Assembly: GCF_964059135.1 (NCBI RefSeq)
Contig: NZ_OZ060393.1
Location: forward strand, 310,001 to 374,000
Direction of reading: 5' to 3'
Origin: Buchnera aphidicola (Symydobius americanus)
GTDB lineage: Bacteria > Pseudomonadota > Gammaproteobacteria > Enterobacterales > Enterobacteriaceae
DNA: 64,000 nt
Part shown: positions 51,915-61,107 of the stretch, piece after piece
How positions within the stretch are numbered: position 1 is the first letter of the stretch
Layout: every line of letters starts with the position of its first letter
Program-made: the position numbers and the translations under genes
The notes under the pieces: generated by a model
The model's database searches: none
The model's input: only the letters and a program-made list of their open reading frames with translations
Told to the model about the DNA's origin: nothing

Positions 51915-52763
51915 TTATAGAGAACGATGTACTATCATATCAAATAATTGAGGACAAACATGTGAAAAATATCGAATACCAAAAAATATATTTTGATCAG
52001 ATATGTTATGAAATTGATAAATATCATTTAAAATATTAGGAGATTTTTGAATTTTTTGCACCCAAACATTAAAAATATGATTATTAGGTACAACTAATAC
52101 AGAAAATTTCATATTTGAAAAGCCTATTCCATTATAATTTGAAGCAAATCCGTAATATTTTTCTGGAAAAGAAGATATTAAATTTAATGTAGTTTTCATA
52201 CCGGGCATTGCATAAATTTGACTCCCTAAGGAAGGAATAAAAAAAGAACTCATAACAGAATTTGAAGTAATATGAAATATTATAGGAGTATTAATAGGAA
52301 AAACAATTTCATTAATAGTTGCAATATTTTTATGAGGATATATAAACAACCATTTCCAATCCAATGATACTACATTAATTTCAATTGGAGCATTCCGAGA
52401 TATAATAGATTTTTTAGGATCTAACGCATAAGTTGATTTATAAGAAATTGTACCTAAAATACAAATAATCAAAATAGGAATGAACCAAGTAAAAAATTCA
52501 ATTTTATTAGAATGCGACCAATCAGGACTATATGGACTATTTTTATTAGAATCTCGATATTTATAAACAAATAAAATTGTCATTAATATTACAGGAATAA
52601 CAATAATCATCATAATTAAAAATGACACAAAAATTATTTTATATTGTTGAATAGATATCTGACCAGAAGGATGAAAAATAGAATCATGACAACCACTTAA
52701 TACAAACATGCCAAATATAGATATAATAATTTTAAAAAAATTTCTTTTAATAAAGGAAAGCAT
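51915..52763 (-). CDS. cyoA: Cytochrome bo3 ubiquinol oxidase subunit II (lipoprotein)
   Basis: Subunit II, membrane-anchored with a periplasmic cupredoxin-like domain lacking CuA. It has 282 residues (E. coli 315). The N terminus is a lipoprotein signal with lipobox LSGC (Cys25), then two helices and the domain with NVVSLDWKWLFIYP and GFASNYNGIGFSNMKF. The histidine/methionine-rich C-terminal tail of E. coli is missing. It is the first gene of the operon. Confidence 0.96.
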   Translation of the reverse strand: MLSFIKRNFFKIIISIFGMFVLSGCHDSIFHPSGQISIQQYKIIFVSFLIMMIIVIPVILMTILFVYKYRDSNKNSPYSPDWSHSNKIEFFTWFIPILIICILGTISYKSTYALDPKKSIISRNAPIEINVVSLDWKWLFIYPHKNIATINEIVFPINTPIIFHITSNSVMSSFFIPSLGSQIYAMPGMKTTLNLISSFPEKYYGFASNYNGIGFSNMKFSVLVVPNNHIFNVWVQKIQKSPNILNDIYQFHNISDQNIFFGIRYFSHVCPQLFDMIVHRSL

Positions 52764-52867
52764 TTTAACCTCAAAATATATTTTAAATCATTTTAAAAAT
52801 GATTTTATACTAAGATTAATATTATAAATTTTCAATTCTTTTATATTAATGATAAGTAATATTAAAC

Positions 52868-52896
52868 TTGAAATTTTACAAATGTCTTGATATCCT
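52868..52896 (+). promoter_or_regulatory. Candidate sigma-70 promoter of bolA
   Basis: TTGAAA at 52868-52873 and TATCCT at 52891-52896 are 17 bases apart and end 30 bases before the bolA ATG. The spacing is ideal, but in sequence this AT-rich a chance match is possible. Confidence 0.3.
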
Positions 52897-52926
52897 ATAT
52901 AATAAATATGCTTATAAAATTTTAAA

Positions 52927-53208
52927 ATGTTAGAAAGAATCAAAGGCCATTTTTACCCTGAATATATTAAAATTTATGATAATACAATATATCACAAAAT
53001 AAAAAATAACAAAAAACACCTAACAATAATTATTGTAAGTAATAAATTTAAAAATCAAAAAATATTAAAAAGACATCAAGAAATATATAAAATACTATCA
53101 AGAGAAATAAATAATACAATTCATGCAATTTCTATGCACACATACACTCCAGAAGAATGGAAAAAAAAAAAATATTTTAAATTTATTAAATGCAAAAATA
53201 AAAAATAA
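52927..53208 (+). CDS. bolA: BolA family protein
   Basis: Partner of monothiol glutaredoxins in Fe-S/redox handling and, in E. coli, a stress morphogene. It has 93 residues (E. coli 105). IVSNKFKNQKILKRHQEIY and IHAISMHTYTPEEW match the class II KH-like BolA fold, including the invariant His of HTYT. It is divergent from cyoA and upstream of tig, as in E. coli. Confidence 0.93.
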   Translation: MLERIKGHFYPEYIKIYDNTIYHKIKNNKKHLTIIIVSNKFKNQKILKRHQEIYKILSREINNTIHAISMHTYTPEEWKKKKYFKFIKCKNKK

Positions 53209-53395
53209 AATCAATATATAATCAAAAAATATTAATTATTAAATTTATAAAATACATAAATTTATCTGTCTTATTTTAAATAAATTTTTAATTATTAAAA
53301 ATTTCATAATATTAAAAAATATCTTTAATAACACATAAAATATTCAAAAACAAAACTTATATAAATTTAATTATTTAAAAAAAATAGGATAAAAA

Positions 53396-54706
53396 ATGAA
53401 ATTTTCTGTAAAAGAATTACCTGATTTTTCTAAAAAAATAACAATTACTATACCTTGGAATAATATAAAAGAAAATATTAAACAAGAATTAATTAATATT
53501 CAAAAAAAAACTACCATGAATGGATTTAGAACAAATAAAGTGCCTATTAAAATAATTCAAAAAAAATACGGAAATACAATTGAAAAAAATATATTAAAAA
53601 AAATTATGGAAGATAATTTAGAAAAAATTATAAAAAGAGAAAAAATAAATATTTTTAAAACAAATAAAATACATATTGAAAAATATAAAAAATCTTTTGA
53701 TTTAATTTATTCTGTTAATCTTCAATACATACCAAATATCGATTTAAAACAACTAAAAAATATAAATATTAAAAAATTATTAATCGAAATTGATTCAACA
53801 GATATAGAAAAAACAATCGAAACATTTCGAAAAAAAGAAATATGTTGGAAAACTACAACATCTTGTATTAAAAAAAATAATAAAATTACTACAGATATTT
53901 CTATATCTGATAATCAAAACACTTATCATATTAAACAATTTAAATTTATTACATGCCAAAATATAATTATAAAAAAAGTAGAAAAAGAATTTTTGAATAA
54001 AAAAATGGGAGACAAGTTTTCAATTTCAATCAAAATACCTCAAAATCATCCAGATCTAAATTTCCAAGGAAAAGAAATACATGTTAATATTAATATTAAA
54101 CAAGTGGAATGTGCAATTAAAAAATATTCAAAAAAAGAATTTATCGAATATTTAACCAATAAATTTCAATTAAAATTAAAAACAAAAAAAAATGAAATAC
54201 ATTCAATCATTCAAGAAAATTTAATAAAAGAAGCAAATCGCTTATCAAATGAATACTTTAATTATCAAATTATTAACCAATTAAATCTATTAAAAATTAT
54301 TAAAATCCCTAATATTCTTTTAGAACAAGAAATAAATATAATAAAAAAAAGTATATATAAAGAATATATTGAAAATAAAGGAAATATATTAGAATTAATA
54401 TATTGGAAGGACATTTCAAAACAGGCTTACGATCAAATATATCATTTTATGATAATACAAGCAATTATCTATCAAACCAATATTATAGTAAAAAAAACCG
54501 AAATTCAAAATTACATTCATAAAATAAATGAAAATTCTCTTAAAAATATTCAATATAGTCAAAAACAATATCATAATATAGTAAATAATGTATATAATAT
54601 TATTTTACAAAATAAATTACAAAATATATTTTTAAAATTATTTAATATTATTCAAAAAAAATGTAATTTTCAACAATTAATAAAAAAAATAAAAAAAACT
54701 AATTAA
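53396..54706 (+). CDS. tig: Trigger factor, PPIase pocket eroded
   Basis: Ribosome-bound chaperone for nascent chains. It has 436 residues (E. coli 432). In the ribosome-docking loop the signature GFRKGKVP reads GFRTNKVP (residues 43-50): Phe44 and Arg45 are kept, Lys46 and Gly47 are not. The central FKBP domain (about 150-230) lacks the usual IPGFEDG active-site loop, which here reads IIKKVEKEF, yet the flanking strands persist. The C-terminal chaperone arms are present but very Lys/Asn/Ile-rich. It probably works as a chaperone without prolyl isomerase activity. Start supported by AATAGGAT. Confidence 0.93.
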   Translation: MKFSVKELPDFSKKITITIPWNNIKENIKQELINIQKKTTMNGFRTNKVPIKIIQKKYGNTIEKNILKKIMEDNLEKIIKREKINIFKTNKIHIEKYKKSFDLIYSVNLQYIPNIDLKQLKNINIKKLLIEIDSTDIEKTIETFRKKEICWKTTTSCIKKNNKITTDISISDNQNTYHIKQFKFITCQNIIIKKVEKEFLNKKMGDKFSISIKIPQNHPDLNFQGKEIHVNINIKQVECAIKKYSKKEFIEYLTNKFQLKLKTKKNEIHSIIQENLIKEANRLSNEYFNYQIINQLNLLKIIKIPNILLEQEINIIKKSIYKEYIENKGNILELIYWKDISKQAYDQIYHFMIIQAIIYQTNIIVKKTEIQNYIHKINENSLKNIQYSQKQYHNIVNNVYNIILQNKLQNIFLKLFNIIQKKCNFQQLIKKIKKTN

Positions 54707-54766
54707 TAATTTATTCAGATATAATATTATAAATTATATAATCAATTAAACTATCAGAGAAAAAAT

Positions 54767-55396
54767 ATGTTTTATCCAAGAAATCAAAATAAAAATTCAG
54801 AAATCATGCATCTAATACCCATGGTAATTAAAAAAACTTCAAAAGGAGAACGTGTATATGATATATATTCCCGTCTGCTTAAAGAAAGGATAATCTTTAT
54901 TACAGGAAGTATTGAAGAAAATATGTCTAATACAATTATAGCTCAAATGTTATTCCTTGAATCGGAAAATCCAAAAAAAGATATTTTTTTATATATTAAT
55001 TCGCCAGGGGGAATTATTACTGCTGGAATGTCTATATATGATACCATGCAGTTTATTAGCCCAGATATAAGCACAATATGCGTTGGACAAGCATGTTCTA
55101 TGGCTGCAATATTATTATGTGCTGGAAAAAAGGGGAAGAGATTTTGCTTAAAAAATTCTAATATTATGATTCATCAACCATTAGGTGGATTTCAAGGACA
55201 AGCATCAGATATTATAATTCATACACAGGAAATTATAAAAGCTAAGAATAAATTAAATAAAATTTTATCCTTACATACAGGACAGTTAATTGAAAAAATA
55301 GAAAAAGACACAGAAAGAGATCGGTTTTTTAACGCCAACGAATCAATTGAATACGGATTAATTGATTCAATCTTAAAATCCAGAAAAATAAACTAA
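54767..55396 (+). CDS. clpP: ATP-dependent Clp protease proteolytic subunit
   Basis: Tetradecameric serine protease that works with ClpX. It has 209 residues (E. coli 207). The catalytic triad is visible: Ser in GQACSMAA, His in MIHQPLGG, Asp in the ERDRFF region. YINSPGG is the oxyanion loop. It is followed by clpX after 38 bases. Confidence 0.98.
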   Translation: MFYPRNQNKNSEIMHLIPMVIKKTSKGERVYDIYSRLLKERIIFITGSIEENMSNTIIAQMLFLESENPKKDIFLYINSPGGIITAGMSIYDTMQFISPDISTICVGQACSMAAILLCAGKKGKRFCLKNSNIMIHQPLGGFQGQASDIIIHTQEIIKAKNKLNKILSLHTGQLIEKIEKDTERDRFFNANESIEYGLIDSILKSRKIN

Positions 55397-55434
55397 ATTT
55401 AAAATATTATAATTTAACATAAAGGAAATAGAAT

Positions 55435-56697
55435 ATGAGTAATGATAATAAAAAAGAAGAAAATAAAAAATATACTTGTACATTCTGCCAAAAAGAACAA
55501 CAAGAAGTAAAAAAAATTATTATTGGAAAATCTGCAAAAATATGTAATGAATGCATAAAATTATGTAATCATATTTTGCAAGAAGATGCATTAAATATAA
55601 AAAGCTATGAAGATTTAAAAAATTTACCTACCCCAAAAGAAATCAAAAAAAAACTTGATCATTATGTTATCGGACAACATTCTGCAAAAAAAGTATTGTC
55701 AGTAGCAGTTTATAATCATTATAAACGTTTATTTAATTCTAATAACATTAAAAATATTGAATTAGGAAAAAGCAATATACTCTTCATTGGACCTACAGGG
55801 AGCGGAAAAACACTATTAGCTGAAACATTAGCAAAATTATTAAATATCCCATTTGCTATTGCAGATGCCACTTCACTAACAGAAGCAGGATATGTAGGAG
55901 AAGACGTAGAAAGTATTATACATAAACTGTTACAACAATCAAATTATAAAATTTCATTAGCAGAAATGGGAATTATATATATAGATGAAATTGACAAAAT
56001 ATCAAAAAAAACAGACAATGTATCTATTACTCGAGATGTATCTGGAGAAGGAGTGCAACAAGCATTATTAAAGATTATTGAAGGAACAGTTACATCAGTA
56101 CCTCCACAAGGAGGAAGAAAACATCCCCAACAAGAATGTCTACAAGTTAATACTAAAAATATACTATTTATATGCGGAGGAACATTCTCAGGATTAGAAA
56201 ATATTATTTTTGATAGAATAAAAAATAAAACAGAAATGGGATTCAATGCTGTAATACAAAAAGAAGATAAAAAACAGGCTAAAAAAAATATTCTTAAAAA
56301 AGTACAATCAAAAGATTTAATCCATTTTGGTTTAATACCAGAATTTATAGGACGTCTTCCTATTATAGTGACATTAGATAATTTAAATGAAGAAATATTA
56401 ACAAAAATCTTGTCTTTCCCAAAAAATGCATTAATTAAACAATATCAAAAAATTTTTGAACTAGAAAATATTCAACTTGAATTTCAGGATGAAGCTATTC
56501 AAGAAATTGCAAAAAAAACATTAAAAAAAAATATAGGAGCTAGAGGATTAAGAACCATATTAGAGAATATTTTATTAGATATAATGTATGATCTTCCTTC
56601 AATGAAAAATGTTAAAAAAGTATTAATTACTAAATATACAGTGACAAAAAAACAAAAACCGATAATAATATATCATGAACAAAAAACAATAAATTAA
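55435..56697 (+). CDS. clpX: ATP-dependent Clp protease ATP-binding subunit ClpX
   Basis: AAA+ unfoldase delivering substrates to ClpP. It has 420 residues (E. coli 424). The N-terminal zinc-binding domain has CTFC and CNEC pairs; Walker A is [10 protein letters not shown], Walker [11 protein letters not shown]. The ClpP-binding IGF-like loop reads [10 protein letters not shown] and the C-terminal sensor 2 is [16 protein letters not shown] precedes the ATG. Confidence 0.98.
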   Translation: MSNDNKKEENKKYTCTFCQKEQQEVKKIIIGKSAKICNECIKLCNHILQEDALNIKSYEDLKNLPTPKEIKKKLDHYVIGQHSAKKVLSVAVYNHYKRLFNSNNIKNIELGKSNILFIGPTGSGKTLLAETLAKLLNIPFAIADATSLTEAGYVGEDVESIIHKLLQQSNYKISLAEMGIIYIDEIDKISKKTDNVSITRDVSGEGVQQALLKIIEGTVTSVPPQGGRKHPQQECLQVNTKNILFICGGTFSGLENIIFDRIKNKTEMGFNAVIQKEDKKQAKKNILKKVQSKDLIHFGLIPEFIGRLPIIVTLDNLNEEILTKILSFPKNALIKQYQKIFELENIQLEFQDEAIQEIAKKTLKKNIGARGLRTILENILLDIMYDLPSMKNVKKVLITKYTVTKKQKPIIIYHEQKTIN

Positions 56698-56813
56698 ATG
56701 TAAAAAATATTTCCAAAAAATTTTTAAAAGAATATAATAATATTTAAAAGAATTTCAAATTTCAACAAAAATGTATTTAATTTAAATAAACTTTAAAAAA
56801 CTATTTTAATTAG

Positions 56814-56835
56814 CTTATAATTATCATATTATAAG
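56814..56835. repeat. Short inverted repeat upstream of lon
   Basis: CTTATAA and TTATAAG form a 7-base stem around an 8-base loop, 33 bases before the lon ATG. It could be a weak clpX terminator or a leader hairpin, but all-A/T hairpins arise easily here. No sigma-32 promoter resembling CTTGAA-N13/14-CCCCAT is visible. Confidence 0.25.
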
Positions 56836-56868
56836 TACTAATAATCCAAAAACTAAAAAGAGAATTGT

Positions 56869-59205
56869 ATGAATAATAAATGCACTAACCATATTAACGC
56901 TCCAGTATTGACATTAAGGGATGTTGTAGTATATCCCAATATGATCACTCCTTTATTTGTAAATAGAAAAAAATCAATAAAATCCATTGAACAATCTATA
57001 AATACTGACAAACAAATCATTTTAGTTACACAAAAAGAAGCGTCTATAGAAATACCAAAACCAAATGAATTATTTTCAATTGGAATAGCTGGATCAATTA
57101 TTCAAATGATAAAATTACCAAACGAAACAGTAAAAATATTAGTAAAAGGATTATATAAAGGAGAAATACAAGAATTCACCCAAAAAGAAGATATTTTAAT
57201 AGCTAAAATAAAAGAAATAAAATCTTATATCAGAAATCAAAAAGAAACTGATATTTTAATTAAAATAGCAATTAAAAAATTTGAGAAATATATTGAATTT
57301 AACAATAAAATTCCAACAAAAATATTAAATTCTATATCTAACATAAAAAATCCAGAAATATTATCTGATATTATTGCATCACATATTATTTTAAGTATTC
57401 AGGAAAAACAAAAAATACTAGAAATGTTAGATATTGAAAATAAATTAGAATATTTAATTACCATTATGCAATCAGAAATAGATTTATTTAAAATCGAACA
57501 AAATATTAAAAATCGAATAAAAAAACAAATTGAAAAAAATCAAAAAGAATATTATTTAAACGAACAAATGAAAGCAATTCAAAAAGAAATTGAAGAAATT
57601 GAAAATCAAACAGAAGAAGTAGAAATTCCTCAAGACAAAATAAATATATCAAAATTACCAAAAAAGATTAAAAATAAAATCATGATGGAAATTAAAAAAC
57701 TAAAAATGATGCCATCTATGTCAGCAGAAGCTACTGTAATACGAAATTATATTGACTGGGTTATGCAAGTACCTTGGAAAAATAAAAGCAAAATAAAAAG
57801 AAATATTAATGAAGCTCAAGAAATTCTTAATGGTGATCATTTTGGATTACATAAAGTAAAAGAAAGAATTTTAGAATATTTAGCTGTACAATCTAGAATG
57901 AATCAAATAAAAGGACCAATCTTATGTTTAATTGGACCACCAGGAGTCGGAAAAACATCTCTAGGAAGATCTATTGCTAAGGCTACCGGAAGAAAATATA
58001 TTCGTATGGCATTAGGAGGAATTAGTGATGAATCTTCAATTAGAGGTCATAGAAGAACCTATATTGGATCCATGCCAGGAAAAATTATTCAAAATATAAT
58101 TAAAACAAAAGTAAATAATCCTTTATTTTTATTAGATGAAATTGATAAAATATGTCATGATTCTAGAGTTGATCCTACTTCAGCTTTACTAGAAGTCCTA
58201 GACCCGGAACAAAATACAAACTTTAATGATCACTATTTAGAAATAGATTACGATCTCTCAAATATAATGTTTATCGCTACCGCAAATTCAACTAATATAC
58301 CCGCCCCGCTTTTGGATAGGATGGAAATAATTAATGTTTCTAGTTATACCGAAAGCGAAAAGTTTAATATCGCTAAAAAATATTTAATACCAAAACAAAT
58401 TCAAAGAAATGCTTTAAAACAAGAAGAGATTGATATTCAAGATGAAACGATTAAAACTATTATTGATCACTACGTTCGCGAAGCAGGAGTAAGAAATTTA
58501 GAAAAAGAAATTGCTAAAATTTGCAGAAAAGTTGTAAAAAATTTATTAATTAATCAATCTATTAAACATATTACTATTAATAATAACAATTTAAAAAAAT
58601 ATCTGGGTATAAAAAGATTTAATTATACAAAATCAAACGATAAAAACTACATAGGACAAGTCAATGGATTAGCCTGGACAAGTACAGGTGGAGATTTACT
58701 AAAAATTGAAGTAGAATATATACCTGGAAAAGGAAAATTAATATATACAGGATCCTTAGGAAAAGTAATGAAAGAATCTATTCAAACAGCGCTAACAGTA
58801 GTACGATCAAGATGCAAAATACTAGGAATTGATTTAAAATTTTATGAAAAACATGATATACATGTTCATATCCCAGAAGGAGCAACACCAAAAGATGGAC
58901 CTAGCGCAGGGATTTCTATATGTACTGCAATTATATCCGCATTAATGAAAAACCCTATAAAATCAAGAATTGCAATGACAGGAGAAATTACATTAAACGG
59001 AAACGTGTTACCAATTGGCGGACTAAAAGAAAAGTTATTAGCTGCCAATAGAGGAAAAATTAAAACAGTAATTATTCCCCACAAAAATATTAGAAATTTA
59101 GAAGAAATATCACCTAAAATTTTTGAAAATTTAAACATAAAACCCGTCAAAAAAATAGAAGAGGTATTAATTTTATCTTTATATAATCCAGTTAATATAA
59201 AATAA
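56869..59205 (+). CDS. lon: ATP-dependent Lon protease
   Basis: Hexameric AAA+ serine protease degrading misfolded and regulatory proteins. It has 778 residues (E. coli 784). The N-terminal substrate domain begins LTLRDVVVYPNMITPLFV; Walker A is GPPGVGKTSL, Walker B LFLLDEIDK. The Ser-Lys dyad lies in PKDGPSAGI and GLKEKLLAANRG. The ATG is preceded by AGAGAATTGT. hupB and ppiD, which follow lon in E. coli, are absent. Confidence 0.98.
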   Translation: MNNKCTNHINAPVLTLRDVVVYPNMITPLFVNRKKSIKSIEQSINTDKQIILVTQKEASIEIPKPNELFSIGIAGSIIQMIKLPNETVKILVKGLYKGEIQEFTQKEDILIAKIKEIKSYIRNQKETDILIKIAIKKFEKYIEFNNKIPTKILNSISNIKNPEILSDIIASHIILSIQEKQKILEMLDIENKLEYLITIMQSEIDLFKIEQNIKNRIKKQIEKNQKEYYLNEQMKAIQKEIEEIENQTEEVEIPQDKINISKLPKKIKNKIMMEIKKLKMMPSMSAEATVIRNYIDWVMQVPWKNKSKIKRNINEAQEILNGDHFGLHKVKERILEYLAVQSRMNQIKGPILCLIGPPGVGKTSLGRSIAKATGRKYIRMALGGISDESSIRGHRRTYIGSMPGKIIQNIIKTKVNNPLFLLDEIDKICHDSRVDPTSALLEVLDPEQNTNFNDHYLEIDYDLSNIMFIATANSTNIPAPLLDRMEIINVSSYTESEKFNIAKKYLIPKQIQRNALKQEEIDIQDETIKTIIDHYVREAGVRNLEKEIAKICRKVVKNLLINQSIKHITINNNNLKKYLGIKRFNYTKSNDKNYIGQVNGLAWTSTGGDLLKIEVEYIPGKGKLIYTGSLGKVMKESIQTALTVVRSRCKILGIDLKFYEKHDIHVHIPEGATPKDGPSAGISICTAIISALMKNPIKSRIAMTGEITLNGNVLPIGGLKEKLLAANRGKIKTVIIPHKNIRNLEEISPKIFENLNIKPVKKIEEVLILSLYNPVNIK

Positions 59206-59336
59206 ATATAAATAAAATTTTAAAATATTTAATATTTAAAAATTAAAATCATACTATTTTATAACTATGATATTTATACAATCTGTTAAAATATTAAAAT
59301 ATATTTAATTATAAATTAAACTTTTGGAATTTTTTT

Positions 59337-61088
59337 GTGAAATTATTTAATCAACTTGGTTGGTACTTTTTAAAAGAATGGAAAAGTTATTTAGGATCTA
59401 TAATTACATTAATAATTATATCTATTTTACAACTTTTACCACCTAAAATTATTGGTATACTAGTAGATCTAGCAATTCAACATACAACATGTACAAAAAA
59501 AATATTTTATTGGATTGGAGCAATCTTTTTAACAGCAATAATAACATATATTCTAAAATATATATGGAAAATATTACTATTTGATTCAGCTTATAAACTA
59601 GCTATTATACTACGAGTTAAATTATACTCATATTTAAATAAAAAAAATTCAGAATTTTATATTAAATATCGTACTGGCGATCTGATGGCAAGAGCAACAA
59701 ATGATATAGATAGAATAGTATTTACTGTAGGAGAAGGAATGTTAACATTAACAGACTCTGTAATAACAGGTATATCAGTTCTAACAATTATGATATTTCA
59801 AATTAATTGGAAGTTAACTGTTATTTCCTTAATCCCAATGCCAATTATGACTATTATTATTGCATATTACGGTAAAAAAATACATTATGCATTTAAAAAA
59901 TCACAATCTGAATTTTCAAATTTAAATAATCAAACACAAGAAAATTTAAAAAATATCTATATGATCAAAGGATTTGGATTAGAGCAACAAAAACTTCAAA
60001 AATTTAAAAAAATTGCTCAAGAAAATAGTAAAAAAAATATTGAAGTAGCAAAAATAGATTCAAAATTTGACCCAATCATTTATTTTGCAATTGCATTATC
60101 TAATGTATTAGCTATTTCAATAGGAAGTTATTTAGTTTGGAATCATTCCATTACTATAGGACAACTAACAAGTTTTATTATGTATTTAGGACTAATGGTA
60201 TGGCCAATGCTAGCTCTAGCGTGGATGTTTAATATCATAGAAAGAGGAAGTGCTTCTTGGAATCGAATTAATGAAATTATGAATAAAAAATTTTTTATAA
60301 AAGATGGAAATGAAAAAATTTTAGATAAAAACAACACATTAACTATAAAAATATTTGAATTTTACTATGAAAATAACAAAACATTTAAATTAAAAAATAT
60401 CTTCTTTACTATTAAACCTAATGATATTATAGGTATTTGCGGTCCAATTGGAGGAGGGAAAACTACATTAATTCATTTAATTCAACGAAATTTTAATATA
60501 TCTAAAGGATATATATTATGTAATTCTCACTACATATCAAATATAAGTATTAAAACATGGCGAAAAAAAATAAATATTGTTAATCAATTACCATTTTTAT
60601 TTTCAGACACAATTCAAAATAATATAAAATTAGGTAATATACATGCTTCTCAATCAGAAATAGAATACGCTGCTTCTATAGCAGAAATTCATAACGATAT
60701 TTTAAATTTACCCAATGGATATCAAACAGAAGTAGGAGAACAAGGAATAATATTATCAGGAGGACAAAAACAAAGAATCTGTATTGCTAGAGCGTTATTA
60801 TTACAATCAGAATTTTTAATACTGGATGACGCATTATCTGCAATTGATGAAAAAACACAACGTATTATTTTAAATAATATCAAAGCCTTTAAAAAAACAT
60901 ATAATACTCTTATAATAATATCTCATAAGTTATCACTCTTAAAATCAGCAAATAATATTTTAATTATGAAAAATGGTTATATTCACCAACAAGGAACGCA
61001 TAATCAACTCATGAAATCAAAAAATTGGTATAGTAATACATATAATCAACAAAAAAAACCATTACATAATCTTCAAATAAAAATATGA
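59337..61088 (+). CDS. mdlA: ABC exporter half-transporter MdlA
   Basis: Fused membrane and nucleotide-binding half of the heterodimeric MdlAB exporter; substrate unknown. It has 583 residues (E. coli 590) from a GTG start at 59337, supported by alignment of KLFNQLGWYFLKEW with the E. coli N terminus. There are six helices, then Walker A GPIGGGKTT, signature LSGGQKQR and Walker B ILDDALSAID, in which the catalytic Glu is Asp as in E. coli. It ends in TGA, 19 bases before mdlB. Confidence 0.96.
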   Translation: MKLFNQLGWYFLKEWKSYLGSIITLIIISILQLLPPKIIGILVDLAIQHTTCTKKIFYWIGAIFLTAIITYILKYIWKILLFDSAYKLAIILRVKLYSYLNKKNSEFYIKYRTGDLMARATNDIDRIVFTVGEGMLTLTDSVITGISVLTIMIFQINWKLTVISLIPMPIMTIIIAYYGKKIHYAFKKSQSEFSNLNNQTQENLKNIYMIKGFGLEQQKLQKFKKIAQENSKKNIEVAKIDSKFDPIIYFAIALSNVLAISIGSYLVWNHSITIGQLTSFIMYLGLMVWPMLALAWMFNIIERGSASWNRINEIMNKKFFIKDGNEKILDKNNTLTIKIFEFYYENNKTFKLKNIFFTIKPNDIIGICGPIGGGKTTLIHLIQRNFNISKGYILCNSHYISNISIKTWRKKINIVNQLPFLFSDTIQNNIKLGNIHASQSEIEYAASIAEIHNDILNLPNGYQTEVGEQGIILSGGQKQRICIARALLLQSEFLILDDALSAIDEKTQRIILNNIKAFKKTYNTLIIISHKLSLLKSANNILIMKNGYIHQQGTHNQLMKSKNWYSNTYNQQKKPLHNLQIKI

Positions 61089-61107
61089 TTATTCAGAAAA
61101 ATACCCA

